This document shows, in pieces, positions 35,209 through 44,305 of a DNA stretch of 53,074 nt. A program made the translations under genes and the position numbers. Within the stretch, counting starts at the first letter, position 1; every line of letters begins with the position of its first letter. This DNA comes from an uncultured Spirochaetota bacterium (GTDB lineage Bacteria; Spirochaetota; UBA4802; UBA5550), in contig CALMRZ010000057.1 in the NCBI GenBank assembly GCA_937872225.1, forward strand, positions 1-53,074, written 5' to 3'. Below the pieces are notes generated by a model. The model had not been told where the DNA came from, searched no databases, and saw only the letters and a program-made list of their open reading frames with translations.

Positions 35209-35673
35209 TCAAAAACCGATCTTTTCTTTTCTCAATTCGGGAACCGGAATATTTTTTATCACTCCGTAGGAACCGGCGGGGAGCTTCTCGCTCCACGGAC
35301 GCTCGGCGACGATGAGGCGCTGGAGCTGCTCGTTGAAGCGGACGATGACCTCGCTGCCCCGTCCCTGGTGGTTTGTGACGAACCCGGAAATTGTCCCGCC
35401 CACCATTTCGCGGTTGATCTCGCCGGGGCTCAATATTCTCCTGACCCTTCCGTAGAAGACGCCGATCCGGTGCCTGTGCTCCCGGCTGCCGTTGATTACC
35501 AGGGCCGCCTCGGTATAGGGTTCGCCGTCCCTGTCGGCGCTTGAGAATTCCCACGTCACGAAGATCGCGTCCTGCCGCTCGGCCCGCGGCGCTTCGCGCA
35601 CGCTCTTCCTGCACCCCGCGGCGCACATGCCGGCGACGGTCACGGCAGCGATTATTGCGATACCGTATCTCAT
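35209..35673 (-). CDS. Lipoprotein of unknown function
   Basis: About 154 residues from the ATG at 35673, which has AAGGAG seven bases upstream; the 40 upstream codons overlap moaA and are rejected. The signal MRYGIAIIAAVTVAGMCAAG ends in Cys (lipobox AAGC). The mature part has a single domain of mostly beta strands (AIFVTWEFSSADRDGEPYTE; GRVRRILSPGEINREMVGGT; SEVIVRFNEQLQRLIVAE). No family recognised. It follows moaA by 46 bases on the same strand. Confidence 0.7.
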   Translation of the reverse strand: MRYGIAIIAAVTVAGMCAAGCRKSVREAPRAERQDAIFVTWEFSSADRDGEPYTEAALVINGSREHRHRIGVFYGRVRRILSPGEINREMVGGTISGFVTNHQGRGSEVIVRFNEQLQRLIVAERPWSEKLPAGSYGVIKNIPVPELRKEKIGF

Positions 35674-35719
35674 GGGCTTCTCCTTCTCCTTCACGTTCCT
35701 TGCCGCTCCGCGCCCGGTC

Positions 35720-36718
35720 CTAGCCGCCGATCTTGGACATGGACCTGGACCCGGACCGGACCGAGCACCCGCCGTCATCATGGTCACAGTCAAGGCTGTG
35801 CCCCTCCCTTTTCTCCGACACGGCCCGCAGTATCTCCGCGCGGACCCTGTCGTCGTCGGCGCCCTCGCGGATGAGCTTTTTCAGGTCATGGTCGACGCTC
35901 GAATGCAGGCATGTTTTTAAATACCCGTCCGACGTGATCCTGAGGCGGTTGCAGGCGGAGCAGAACTTCTGCGTCAGGGGCGGTATCACCCCGATTTTCA
36001 TCGGGTACCTGCCCCGGTACAGGTAATCATACATAAGCGCCACATTCGTGTCGGTTCCCATGTTGCGCTTCAACTCGCCCCGGGCACGGAGTTCCCCCAT
36101 GAGCGCTTCCGATGAAAGAAAGGGCCCGCCGGCCTCATCGGCTACGAAGGGCATTTTTTCTATGAAGCGGAGGGTCACGTCGCGCCCCCTGAAATAATCA
36201 AGATACTCATCCAGCTCCGCCATGGTATCCCCGAAGAGCACGGCATTGACCTTCACATCGAAAAAACCAGCTGCAAGGGCCCTGTCAATAGCCGCGAGCA
36301 CATCGTGAAGACCGTCTCGCGCTGTGATGGCGCGGTACCGTTCCCGTGAAATGGTATCGAGGCTGATGTTCAGCTTCCTGACCCCGAGCCTTTCCAGGTC
36401 GTCGATGTAATTGCCGAGGAGAAGACCGTTGGTGGTAAGGCAGAGCTCCAGCGCCGGGTGCAACGACCTGGTCCGGGTGACGATGTCTATGAAGCCCTTA
36501 CGGACGAGGGGCTCGCCGCCGGTGAACCGCACCTTCACGACGCCCAGGGACACGAAAATGCCGATTAGCCGCACGAACTCCTCGTTCCTGAGGACCTGCC
36601 CGTGCGGAAGAAGCTCGACGCCCTCGGGGGGCATGCAGTAGCGGCACCGCAGGTTGCACTTGTCGGTTATGGATACGCGCAGGTAATCGTGTTTGCGCTT
36701 GTAGGCGTCAGTCAGCAT
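35720..36718 (-). CDS. moaA: GTP 3',8-cyclase MoaA (molybdenum cofactor biosynthesis)
   Basis: 332 residues. The radical-SAM cluster motif is CNLRCRYCM near residue 21, with the SAM-binding block VKVRFTGGEPLVRKGF near 62. The second cluster is KFCSACNRLRITSDGYLKTC near residue 255-274. The C-terminus ends in Gly-Gly (SKIGG), the tail that reaches into the active site in MoaA. It converts GTP to 3',8-cyclo-7,8-dihydro-GTP, the first step of Moco synthesis. A longer than usual acidic and Cys-containing insertion (SLDCDHDDGGCSVRSGS) comes just before the tail. No other moa or molybdoenzyme gene is in the window. Confidence 0.95.
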   Translation of the reverse strand: MLTDAYKRKHDYLRVSITDKCNLRCRYCMPPEGVELLPHGQVLRNEEFVRLIGIFVSLGVVKVRFTGGEPLVRKGFIDIVTRTRSLHPALELCLTTNGLLLGNYIDDLERLGVRKLNISLDTISRERYRAITARDGLHDVLAAIDRALAAGFFDVKVNAVLFGDTMAELDEYLDYFRGRDVTLRFIEKMPFVADEAGGPFLSSEALMGELRARGELKRNMGTDTNVALMYDYLYRGRYPMKIGVIPPLTQKFCSACNRLRITSDGYLKTCLHSSVDHDLKKLIREGADDDRVRAEILRAVSEKREGHSLDCDHDDGGCSVRSGSRSMSKIGG

Positions 36719-36899
36719 ACCGTCTTCAACAATCCCCCGTTACATGAGGTCCTGATCCATTTTATGATACAACAGAAACGGGGGAATATTGACAAGTATT
36801 TTAAGACGCGGCGGAATTTTTTATTTTAAATAAAAGTGTTGACTAATTGCGGCTTTATTTTCCCATTTTAAGGCATATTCATTACACAGAGGCTACGAT

Positions 36900-37937
36900 A
36901 TGGGAAAAAAAGTACTGGTTACCGGCGGGTGCGGATTTCTCGGGTCCCATGTATGCGAATACTACATACAGCAGGGCGACAAGGTTGTTTCCTATGACAA
37001 CATGACCAAGAACGAGCTCAAGCGGACGGGATTTGCCGCCGACGAGGCCCGCGTCCACAACTGGAATTATCTTAAAAAGCTCGGGGTCGACCTGGTCAAG
37101 GCCGACGTCCGGAACTTCGAAGAACTGATGGACCACGCCAAGGGCTGCGACTATATCATCCACACGGCGGCGCAGCCGGCGATGACCATAAGCTGGGAAG
37201 ACCCCCGGCTCGATATAACGACCAATGTCATGGGGACCTTCAACGTCCTCGAGGCGGCCCGGACCATGAAGATACCGGTGGCGTGCTGCGCCACGGTCCA
37301 CGTGTACGGCAATGAAATCAACAATACATTAAAAGAAGAAAGCAACAAATACGTGCGGCATCCGGTCGGCATCGATGAGCTGCACCCGACCCTCGAAGGG
37401 GTCCTCACGCCGCTCCACGCGTCGAAGGCCGCCGGCGACATCTACACGAGGGTCTTCATCGACACCTACAAGCTCGAGGCGGCCAGCTTCCGCCTTACCG
37501 GCATATACGGCACCCGCCAGTTCGGCGGCGAGGACCACGGCTGGGTGGCCAATTTCGCCATCCGCGCCGCCGTGGGCTGGCCCTGCGTCATGTACGGCAA
37601 CGGCAAGCAGGTGCGGGACATCATCTACGCCACGGACGTGTGCCGCGCCTTTGACGCGTTCTACAAGACACGGAAGCCGGGCATCTACAATATCGGCGGC
37701 GGTCCCCGGACCGCGATCTCGCTGCTGGAATGCATCGACATCCTCGAGGATATCCTCGGCAAAAAGCCCGAGGTCAAATTCGAGGCCGACCGCCACGGCG
37801 ACCTGCGCTATTTCATCTGCGACATAGCGAAGGCGAAAAAACTGCTCGGCTGGGAGCCCCAGGTGATGCCCCGCGAAGGCATCGGCAAGCTCATGGACTG
37901 GATACAGCAGAACATAGAGATATTCAAAGGAGGATGA
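36900..37937 (+). CDS. NAD-dependent epimerase/dehydratase (extended SDR) without the catalytic Tyr
   Basis: 345 residues. The Rossmann motif VTGGCGFLGSH is at the N-terminus and D33 (YDNM) indicates NAD(H). The Ser/Thr region reads CCATVHVYGNE. At the place of the YxxxK motif the sequence is TPLHASKAAGD, so Lys176 is kept but the Tyr is Leu172 (codon CTC). The C-terminal half (GIYGTRQFGGEDHGWVANFA; YNIGGGPRTAISLLECIDIL) is close to nucleotide-sugar epimerases such as CDP-paratose 2-epimerase. AGAGG lies eight bases before the ATG, and a TTGACT at 36839 may be the -35 box. A GT4 gene follows 55 bases later, so a glycan role is likely. Confidence 0.88.
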   Translation: MGKKVLVTGGCGFLGSHVCEYYIQQGDKVVSYDNMTKNELKRTGFAADEARVHNWNYLKKLGVDLVKADVRNFEELMDHAKGCDYIIHTAAQPAMTISWEDPRLDITTNVMGTFNVLEAARTMKIPVACCATVHVYGNEINNTLKEESNKYVRHPVGIDELHPTLEGVLTPLHASKAAGDIYTRVFIDTYKLEAASFRLTGIYGTRQFGGEDHGWVANFAIRAAVGWPCVMYGNGKQVRDIIYATDVCRAFDAFYKTRKPGIYNIGGGPRTAISLLECIDILEDILGKKPEVKFEADRHGDLRYFICDIAKAKKLLGWEPQVMPREGIGKLMDWIQQNIEIFKGG

Positions 37938-37953
37938 GCGGCCCTCATCCTCC
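37929..37953 (+). terminator. Hairpin over the epimerase stop codon
   Basis: GGAGGATGAG and CTCATCCTCC are perfect ten-base arms around CGGCC. The stop TGA lies within the left arm. No T-run follows, so this may be a 3' stabilising or attenuating hairpin between the epimerase and GT4 genes rather than a full terminator. Confidence 0.45.
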
Positions 37954-37992
37954 CCGGCCGCTTGACCGGTTCATCACCGCAACGGACCCCAC

Positions 37993-39219
37993 ATGAGAAT
38001 AGCCATTGAAGCATTATCGCTGTCATCGAAAAACCTGACCGGCATAGGGAACGTTACGCTGAACTATATCAGGGAACTCCAGAGACTGGATCCCGACAAC
38101 AGCTATTTTATATACACCATTGACGCCCTTCTCCATGCGGACCTGCCCAACGAAAAGTGGAGGCATGTCCGGTACGACTGGCGCGTCAAAAAATTCAAAT
38201 ACAGGATCACGGACGCCCTGGGGGTGTTGAAGGGCGGCAGCGAGAAAACGCTGCCGGCGCTATCCCGGATCGTTCTGTACCGCATCCTCAAGATGGCCCT
38301 CGAGGCGATCGACCGGGCCTGCCTCTACTTCTGGCTCGCGAAATCGATGCGCGACAACAGGATCGATGTTTACCTGGGTTTCTTCGCCGACTTTTTCCCC
38401 CTCTGCTTCTTCTCCGGGGTGAGAAAGATATGGCTCATCCACGACCTGGTATGGAAGCTCTATCCCGAAACGACGGACATCAACAGCCGAAACAAGAAGC
38501 GCGCCATCGTCCGGAACATGAACCGCGCCGACCTACTCCTCTCCGTGTCCGACAGCACCAGGAACGACCTGGTCAGGCTGCTGAAGATACGGAAGGACAT
38601 AATAACGCTGCACAACGCCGCCGACCGGAAGATATTTCACCCCGCGGACCCGAAATCCGTTACGCGCGTCAAAAAGAGCTACGAGATCACCCGGCCGTAC
38701 ATCCTGTCCGTATGCACCCTGGAACCGCGCAAAAACCTGGCGACCCTCCTCGACGCCTACGCGAAGGTCCATAAACGCGTGCGGCACCAGCTGGTGCTGG
38801 CGGGCATGAGCGGATGGAAAAACACGAAGCTTTTCGAAATGATTGAACGCCACCCGGCCAAACATTCAATAATCGTCACGGGATACGTGCCGTCGCAAGA
38901 CCTGGCCCCCCTGTACAGCGGGGCGGACGTTTTCGTGTTTCCAACCCTCTACGAGGGCTTCGGGATGCCGGTCCTCGAGGCGATGCAGTGCGGGTGTCCG
39001 GTCATTTCCTCAACGTCATCCTCGATTCCGGAAGTGGCCGGGGACGCGTGCGTCCTGGTGGACCCCCTTGACACCGAAGCTCTCGCGGCGTCGATGGAAA
39101 AGATCCTGTCCGACAGGGCCCGGAGGAGCGCCATGACCAGGAAAGGCCTTGCCCGGTCAAAGCAGTTTTCCTGGGAAAAATCGGCGGCGCGGCTCCTCGA
39201 AATCATCAGGACGATTTGA
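37993..39219 (+). CDS. Glycosyltransferase family 4 (GT-B fold)
   Basis: 408 residues. The C-terminal donor domain is clear: SVCTLEPRKNLATLLDAYAK near residue 235, TGYVPSQDLAPLYSGADVFV near 295 and FPTLYEGFGMPVLEAMQCGC with the E-x7-E pair near 320. The N-terminal acceptor domain (SLSSKNLTGIGNVTLNYIRE) is typical of GT4 enzymes that build surface glycans. It acts at the cytoplasmic face of the inner membrane on an unknown acceptor. It follows the epimerase on the same strand. Confidence 0.92.
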   Translation: MRIAIEALSLSSKNLTGIGNVTLNYIRELQRLDPDNSYFIYTIDALLHADLPNEKWRHVRYDWRVKKFKYRITDALGVLKGGSEKTLPALSRIVLYRILKMALEAIDRACLYFWLAKSMRDNRIDVYLGFFADFFPLCFFSGVRKIWLIHDLVWKLYPETTDINSRNKKRAIVRNMNRADLLLSVSDSTRNDLVRLLKIRKDIITLHNAADRKIFHPADPKSVTRVKKSYEITRPYILSVCTLEPRKNLATLLDAYAKVHKRVRHQLVLAGMSGWKNTKLFEMIERHPAKHSIIVTGYVPSQDLAPLYSGADVFVFPTLYEGFGMPVLEAMQCGCPVISSTSSSIPEVAGDACVLVDPLDTEALAASMEKILSDRARRSAMTRKGLARSKQFSWEKSAARLLEIIRTI

Positions 39220-39238
39220 CGGCCCCTGTCAGAGGGCG

Positions 39239-39691
39239 TCACTCCTTCCCGTCACGGTAATCGGCGAAACTCTGGAAGTTTTTTCTGAAAGCGGCATTGT
39301 CCGGCTCAATGCGGCATGCTTCGATGTACATTTTGAAGGCCCCGTCCCTGTCTCCGCCGGCCTCGCAGATCACCCCGAGGTTGTTGAGCGCCGCCGCGTC
39401 ACGGGCATCCTCCGCGAGGACCTCCCTGAAAAGAATCTCCGCCTCGCCGTACCGGCCCTGCAGGGCAAGGTCAACGGCCCTGTTGTTGATGAAGGCAGAC
39501 GGCGAGAGCGAACCTTCCCGGGCGAGGACCTTCCCCACGGGAAGGCGGAACCGCGCCGCCCGCACGGGGACGCCGGCCGCGTCCGTGCGGTACAGGCCAT
39601 GGGTCCGCTCGATGGTGACGGCCCTGTAGCAATAGCACGATTCCACGGCAAGGGGCGCGCACAGCGCCAGGATTACAGCGAAACGGGTCAC
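39239..39691 (-). CDS. Small exported TPR-repeat protein, probable lipoprotein
   Basis: 150 residues. The N-terminal signal MTRFAVILALCAPLAVESC has a weak lipobox at VESC. Two tetratricopeptide repeats lie near residues 70-135: NRAVDLALQGRYGEAEILFR EVLAED, and AALNNLGVICEAGGDRDGAF. Converges with the GT4 gene (20 bases between stops). A protein-binding role at the envelope is likely. Confidence 0.75.
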   Translation of the reverse strand: MTRFAVILALCAPLAVESCYCYRAVTIERTHGLYRTDAAGVPVRAARFRLPVGKVLAREGSLSPSAFINNRAVDLALQGRYGEAEILFREVLAEDARDAAALNNLGVICEAGGDRDGAFKMYIEACRIEPDNAAFRKNFQSFADYRDGKE

Positions 39692-39951
39692 GGGAGTTCT
39701 CCTGTCATGTCCAGCAGAAACCCCTTACATCGGAGGATGTCAATATAAAAACCGGGACGGCCCGCATCTCCGCCCCCGCCCGTCCCCGGAATTACTTGTA
39801 ACCTTTCCAAATAATAATTGACTAATTCCTTTATCTGCTTTTTGTAGTGACTGCTGCCCTGCGAGGGGAATTGCGGGGGAGGTAGCCCCTTGACCCCCGG
39901 TGGAACAATATATGTTGCAGCAATACTAATTTCATCCCGGAGAGAAACCCC

Positions 39952-41898
39952 ATGTCGAAAAAGTACCTGGTCCTGATCGCGACCTTCGCGATCGTCCTAT
40001 CCTGCTTCAAGAATTCCGAAGGTCTCAAAAAGAATGACGTCCCCGCGCTGGTCAACCAGTTCCTCGCCATGCACGTGCAGTACCACTCCCTGAACGACGA
40101 GCTGTCCGAGCGGATCCTGGACAACCTCATCATGTCGCTTGACTACGGCAAGTACTACTTCTACAGGAAGGACATCGAGGGTTTCCAGAAATACCGGCAC
40201 AAGATAGACGATTACGTCCAGAACAACCAGTTCGATTTCCTGGACGATATCTATTCGGTCTACAGGAAGCGCTTCCTGGAGAGCAACAACCTCATCAACG
40301 AGCTCATCAAGAGCAAGTTCGACTTCACCGTCGATGAAAAGATAATCGTCGACCGCGACAAGGTCGACTACGCCGAAACGAAAGCGGAAATGAGGGACCG
40401 CTGGCGCAAGAACGTCAAGCTCCAGCTCCTCAACTACCTCTCCTCCGGGCAGAGCCTGGCCGAGGCGAAGAAAAAGCTCGCCAAGAAATACGACCTCCTC
40501 AACAAGCGGGTCGAGGAAATAGACGAGGAAAAGCTCCTCGACCGGTTCATGAACGCCTTTTCCATGTCACTGGACCCGCACTCCAATTACCTCACCCAGG
40601 AGGAGAACGAGGACTTCAGCATCTCCATGAAGCTGAAGCTTGAAGGTATCGGCGTGCGCCTCAAGTCCGAGGACGGCTTCGTCATTGTCGAGTCGATCAT
40701 CGCCGGCGGGGCCGCCGACAAACTGCCGGACAAGATAAAGCTGAAGCCGGGAGACAAGGTCATTGCGGTCGCCCAGGGAGACGGCGAGCCGCTGGACGTG
40801 GTCGACATGGACCTCCGCGACGTGGTGAAAAAGATACGCGGCACCAAGGGCACCGAGGTGCGCCTCACCGTCCTGCGCGAGTCCGGCGAGGGAAACAAGC
40901 CGATACGGATGGTGGTCCCCATCGTCCGCGAGGAGATCAGCCTCAAGGACAGCGCCGCGGAATCCCAGATACTGACCATCGACGGCGACAAGAGCCGAAA
41001 GGTCGGATACATCAAGCTCCCTTCCTTTTATTACGACAAGGAGCGGGGCAAGAGCTCTTCCGGCGACGTGCGTGAAATACTGCTGAAGCTGAAAGCCGAA
41101 AAGGTCAAGGGAATCATCCTCGACCTCCGGGGCAACCCCGGGGGCCTCCTCAACGAGGCCATCGATATCGCGGGCTTCTTCATCGCCGGCGGACCGGTAC
41201 TCCAGATCGTGGACGGCAGGAACCGGCCCCACGTGGTCAACGACAACGACGAAAGCATCGTTTACGACGGCCCGATGGTCGTGCTGATCGACAAGTTCAG
41301 CGCGAGCGCCTCCGAGATCCTTGCCGGCGCCATCAAGGACTACCGGCGGGGGCTCATCGTCGGCCCGGACAGCACCTTCGGCAAGGGGACCGTGCAGTCC
41401 TACAACGAACTCCCCTTCAAGAAGGGCGCCATCAAGATAACCATATCGATCTTCTACCAGCCCGACGGGTCGTCGAACCAGCTGACCGGCATCGCGCCGG
41501 ACATCAAGGTGCCGGACCTCTCATCAATCTGGGACATCGGCGAGAGCAAGAACAAGTATCCCCTCAAGTGGAAGAAAATACCCTCCGCGGAACACAGGAA
41601 ATACAATCTGGTGAACGAGGCAATAATATCCCAGCTTGGCGGGGAATCCCTGGCGCGGATCAATGCCAGCGAAAAGTACCGCAAGCTCAACGAAAAGATA
41701 AAAAAGTACAAGGAGCAGATCAACAGCAAGACCATCAGCCTCAAGGAGGAGTCCGCCATCGAGAAGCAGAAGCAGAAAGAGCTGGAGAAGACCTTCAACA
41801 AGGAAAGCGGCAAAAAACTTATCGACCTTGAAAACGACCTTTTCCTCGGCGAAGCCTTCAAGATCACCGGGAACTACATCAACAGGGTGGGCAAGTAA
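39952..41898 (+). CDS. prc: Carboxy-terminal (tail-specific) processing peptidase, S41 family
   Basis: 648 residues, like Prc. The signal MSKKYLVLIATFAIVLSC ends in a lipobox Cys, so it may be a periplasm-facing lipoprotein. Order: N-terminal helical domain (residues 40-210, FLAMHVQYHSLNDELSERIL), PDZ domain (about 215-330, IGVRLKSEDGFVIVESIIAG), then the S41 protease with GIILDLRGNPGGLLNEAIDI, catalytic Ser454 in SASASEILAG and Lys478 in TFGKGTVQSY. The Lys/Glu-rich C-terminal region is charged helix. It degrades or trims periplasmic proteins from their C-termini. GGAGAG precedes the ATG. No neighbour shares its strand. Confidence 0.95.
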   Translation: MSKKYLVLIATFAIVLSCFKNSEGLKKNDVPALVNQFLAMHVQYHSLNDELSERILDNLIMSLDYGKYYFYRKDIEGFQKYRHKIDDYVQNNQFDFLDDIYSVYRKRFLESNNLINELIKSKFDFTVDEKIIVDRDKVDYAETKAEMRDRWRKNVKLQLLNYLSSGQSLAEAKKKLAKKYDLLNKRVEEIDEEKLLDRFMNAFSMSLDPHSNYLTQEENEDFSISMKLKLEGIGVRLKSEDGFVIVESIIAGGAADKLPDKIKLKPGDKVIAVAQGDGEPLDVVDMDLRDVVKKIRGTKGTEVRLTVLRESGEGNKPIRMVVPIVREEISLKDSAAESQILTIDGDKSRKVGYIKLPSFYYDKERGKSSSGDVREILLKLKAEKVKGIILDLRGNPGGLLNEAIDIAGFFIAGGPVLQIVDGRNRPHVVNDNDESIVYDGPMVVLIDKFSASASEILAGAIKDYRRGLIVGPDSTFGKGTVQSYNELPFKKGAIKITISIFYQPDGSSNQLTGIAPDIKVPDLSSIWDIGESKNKYPLKWKKIPSAEHRKYNLVNEAIISQLGGESLARINASEKYRKLNEKIKKYKEQINSKTISLKEESAIEKQKQKELEKTFNKESGKKLIDLENDLFLGEAFKITGNYINRVGK

Positions 41899-41911
41899 CA
41901 CGGGCCCTCTC

Positions 41912-42030
41912 AATCCCCCGGAGGGGGACTTATCCACAACAGCATCACCCCTCTGGGGCCAACGCATTCGGCGCATCCCGGGCATGCGTCGGCATCAACC
42001 TTATCCTGAGAACGCGGGCTTGGGGGGATT
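41912..42030. repeat. AATCCCCC...GGGGGATT intergenic element (119 bp)
   Basis: AATCCCCCGGAGGGGG begins the element and GGGGGGATT ends it, so the outer ends form an inverted repeat; there is an internal CCCCTCTGGGGCC. It lies between the convergent protease and 2-hydroxyacyl-CoA dehydratase-like genes, and is the clearest copy of the family seen at 3610-3680. Confidence 0.6.
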
Positions 42031-42035
42031 AACCC

Positions 42036-43088
42036 TCACATCCTGCTTACATATTCCCTCACCGTATCCGCCGCATCCACCGTTGTCACCACCAGGGGGT
42101 CCACGCCGGACCGCATGAGGCGAACGCGCAGTTCGCCGATGTCCCTGCCCCGCGCCGGGCAGCAGATGTCTTCGATGAAAATCACGGCCTCAATGCCGTG
42201 GCCTTTGATCATCGAATAGAGGAGCGCTGTCCGTTCCTCCACGGTACGCACCGAGGGGCACCGGGGACGGTACGAGAACGCGTCAAGTATTTCATGATAG
42301 AGTTCGGCCGACTCGTGGTTGTACGACATGTCGAACTGCCGCCTGCCCCCGCAGGCGTCATCCTCGACCACGAGGCACCCCGCCTCCTCGATCTCGTCCA
42401 GCACCGCGGCATCGGCGGCAAAGCCCGCGTAGACCATCACCGGAACGCCGGCGGCGGACACGGCGGATTCCGTCCGGTTCAGGCCGTCCAGGACCGCGGC
42501 CAGAAAATCGGCCGTCACGGCCGGCGGGAACACCATGGCCGCTTCCATCACCGTCCCCAGATCGCGGCACGAGAGAAGGTCGGGCTTTTCGCGCCGGGCA
42601 GCCGCGATTCCCCGCACCGCCCGCCTCACCCTGTTGTACATCGCGGTAACGGACGAAAGGACCGCTGGGTCAAGGCGGGAGAGCCCGCCGCGGCCGGCCC
42701 GCTCCAGCAGCTTTTCCATGGACGCCTCCATGCCGCGGCATGATTCCTCGCCCCAGCCGGACGGGCAGAAGAACTCGCTCACCGCGTCCGCCCTCCCGGA
42801 GAGGCCGTCCCTTCCGGCGCACCCCCGCGGCACCACCAGGAGATCATAGGTCTCCCCGATGCCGTCGAGCGACGACGCTCCCGCAGCGGTGCAGCGCCCG
42901 ATCATCAGCGACGGGATCCGCAGGGGCACAAGCCCCAGCGCCGCGGTTATCTCTGCCGGAAACATGTCGCAGGTGACCCCGGCCAGGACGGCCCCGCTCT
43001 CTTCGCGGAACCTGCCGATCACCATGCCGAACTGGAATATCATTTCCCGGAGCGGATCGACCAGATGTGAAAGTTTCGATTCCAGCAT
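42036..43088 (-). CDS. 2-hydroxyacyl-CoA dehydratase family protein (HgdB/double-cubane cluster type)
   Basis: 350 residues. Family blocks are VTCDMFPAEITAALGLVPLR with Cys40, VVPRGCAGRDGL, VYAGFAADAAVLDEIEEAGC LVVEDDACGGRRQF and EAVIFIEDICCPARGRDIGE. These supply [4Fe-4S] cysteines in the HgdB/BcrB fold. True dehydratases need a second subunit and an ASKHA-type activator ATPase; neither is adjacent. It may therefore belong to the single-polypeptide double-cubane branch of unknown function, with an activator elsewhere. No ribosome site is obvious at the ATG. Confidence 0.8.
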   Translation of the reverse strand: MLESKLSHLVDPLREMIFQFGMVIGRFREESGAVLAGVTCDMFPAEITAALGLVPLRIPSLMIGRCTAAGASSLDGIGETYDLLVVPRGCAGRDGLSGRADAVSEFFCPSGWGEESCRGMEASMEKLLERAGRGGLSRLDPAVLSSVTAMYNRVRRAVRGIAAARREKPDLLSCRDLGTVMEAAMVFPPAVTADFLAAVLDGLNRTESAVSAAGVPVMVYAGFAADAAVLDEIEEAGCLVVEDDACGGRRQFDMSYNHESAELYHEILDAFSYRPRCPSVRTVEERTALLYSMIKGHGIEAVIFIEDICCPARGRDIGELRVRLMRSGVDPLVVTTVDAADTVREYVSRM

Positions 43089-43304
43089 GTTTTTATTATC
43101 CGTTTTACGCCGCAGGCGGAGAAGAATTCTTCAAACCATTATTTTTAAAAAAAATGTTTGTATTTATGCAGATACCCGATTATTGTTGCTATTTGCAAGA
43201 AGAAAAAAGATTTGCCGCATAGCCGGCGCGTCCGATCCGGGACATACCCACACCGCAAGGCCGGCAGGCATTTCTGACAAACAACCGTGACGTGGAGAAT
43301 CCCT

Positions 43305-44297
43305 ATGCCATCGGCAAAACCAGCACAGAAAAAAAAGTCCGCCGCGCCCTACCTGTCCGTCGTCCTCCCGGTCTACAACGAGGAGGGAAACATATACCTC
43401 CAGTATGAAGAAATCATCAAGGCCCTGAAGCCCCTCAATATCACCTATGAAGTTATTTTCATCGACGACGGCAGCATCGATTCATCGCCGGACATCCTCC
43501 GGGACATCGCCAAGAAGGACCGGAACATCAAGGTCATCCTGTTCCGCCGCAACTTCGGGCAGACGGCGGCGATGTCGGCCGGCATAGATTACGCCGCCGG
43601 GACCATCATCGTGTTCATGGATTCCGACCTCCAGAACGATCCCAACGACATCGGCATGCTTTTCAAAAAGATAGAGGAAGGATACGACGTGGTGAGCGGC
43701 TGGCGCAAGAAGAGGATGGACAAGTTCCTGTCCCGGAAGCTCCCGTCCCGCATCGCCAACTGGCTGATCGCGAGGGTCACCGGCGTCAAGCTCCACGACC
43801 TGGGGTGTTCCCTGAAGGCATACCGGAGCGAAATTCTGAAGCAGGTCAGCCTCTACGGCGAGATGCACCGGTTCATCCCGGTCCACGCATCGTGGATCGG
43901 GGCAAAGATCACCGAAGTCCCGGTCACGCACCACCCCCGCCAGTACGGCCAGTCCAAGTACGGCATCAAGCGGACCTTCAAGGTCATTCTGGACCTCATC
44001 ACCGTCACTTTCATGGGCAAGTATTCGACCAAGCCGATCTATGTCTTCGGCGGCACGGGGTTCATCATGTTCACGCTGAGCATACTCACCGGGGCGGCGG
44101 TCATCTGCATGAAGGTGTTCCTCTACCTTCCCATGAACAGGAACCCGCTCCTCATCCTCACGGTCATGCTGCTCCTCCTCGCCGTCCTCTTCATCCAGAT
44201 CGGCATCCTGGCGGAGATCCTGATACGGATATACCACGAGGCGCAGAACAAGCAGCCCTACAACGTCCTCGAAACGTTCAACGTCCCCAAAAAATAG
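43305..44297 (+). CDS. Glycosyltransferase family 2, polyprenyl-phosphate sugar transferase type
   Basis: About 330 residues from the ATG at 43305 (GTGGAG eight bases upstream; a GTG six codons earlier is rejected). GT-A fold: SVVLPVYNEEGNIYLQYEEI near the start, EVIFIDDGSIDSSPDIL, NFGQTAAMSAGIDYAAGTII and metal motif FMDSDLQNDP near 110. The conserved HRFIPVHASWIGAKITEVPV and QYGQSKYG blocks follow. Two C-terminal membrane helices (VFGGTGFIMFTLSILTGAAV and LLILTVMLLLLAVLFIQIGI) match DPM1/GtrB/ArnC-like enzymes that make undecaprenyl-phosphate-linked sugars. It converges with the Mla-like operon (eight-base gap). Confidence 0.92.
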   Translation: MPSAKPAQKKKSAAPYLSVVLPVYNEEGNIYLQYEEIIKALKPLNITYEVIFIDDGSIDSSPDILRDIAKKDRNIKVILFRRNFGQTAAMSAGIDYAAGTIIVFMDSDLQNDPNDIGMLFKKIEEGYDVVSGWRKKRMDKFLSRKLPSRIANWLIARVTGVKLHDLGCSLKAYRSEILKQVSLYGEMHRFIPVHASWIGAKITEVPVTHHPRQYGQSKYGIKRTFKVILDLITVTFMGKYSTKPIYVFGGTGFIMFTLSILTGAAVICMKVFLYLPMNRNPLLILTVMLLLLAVLFIQIGILAEILIRIYHEAQNKQPYNVLETFNVPKK

Positions 44298-44305
44298 GGC
44301 GGCGG

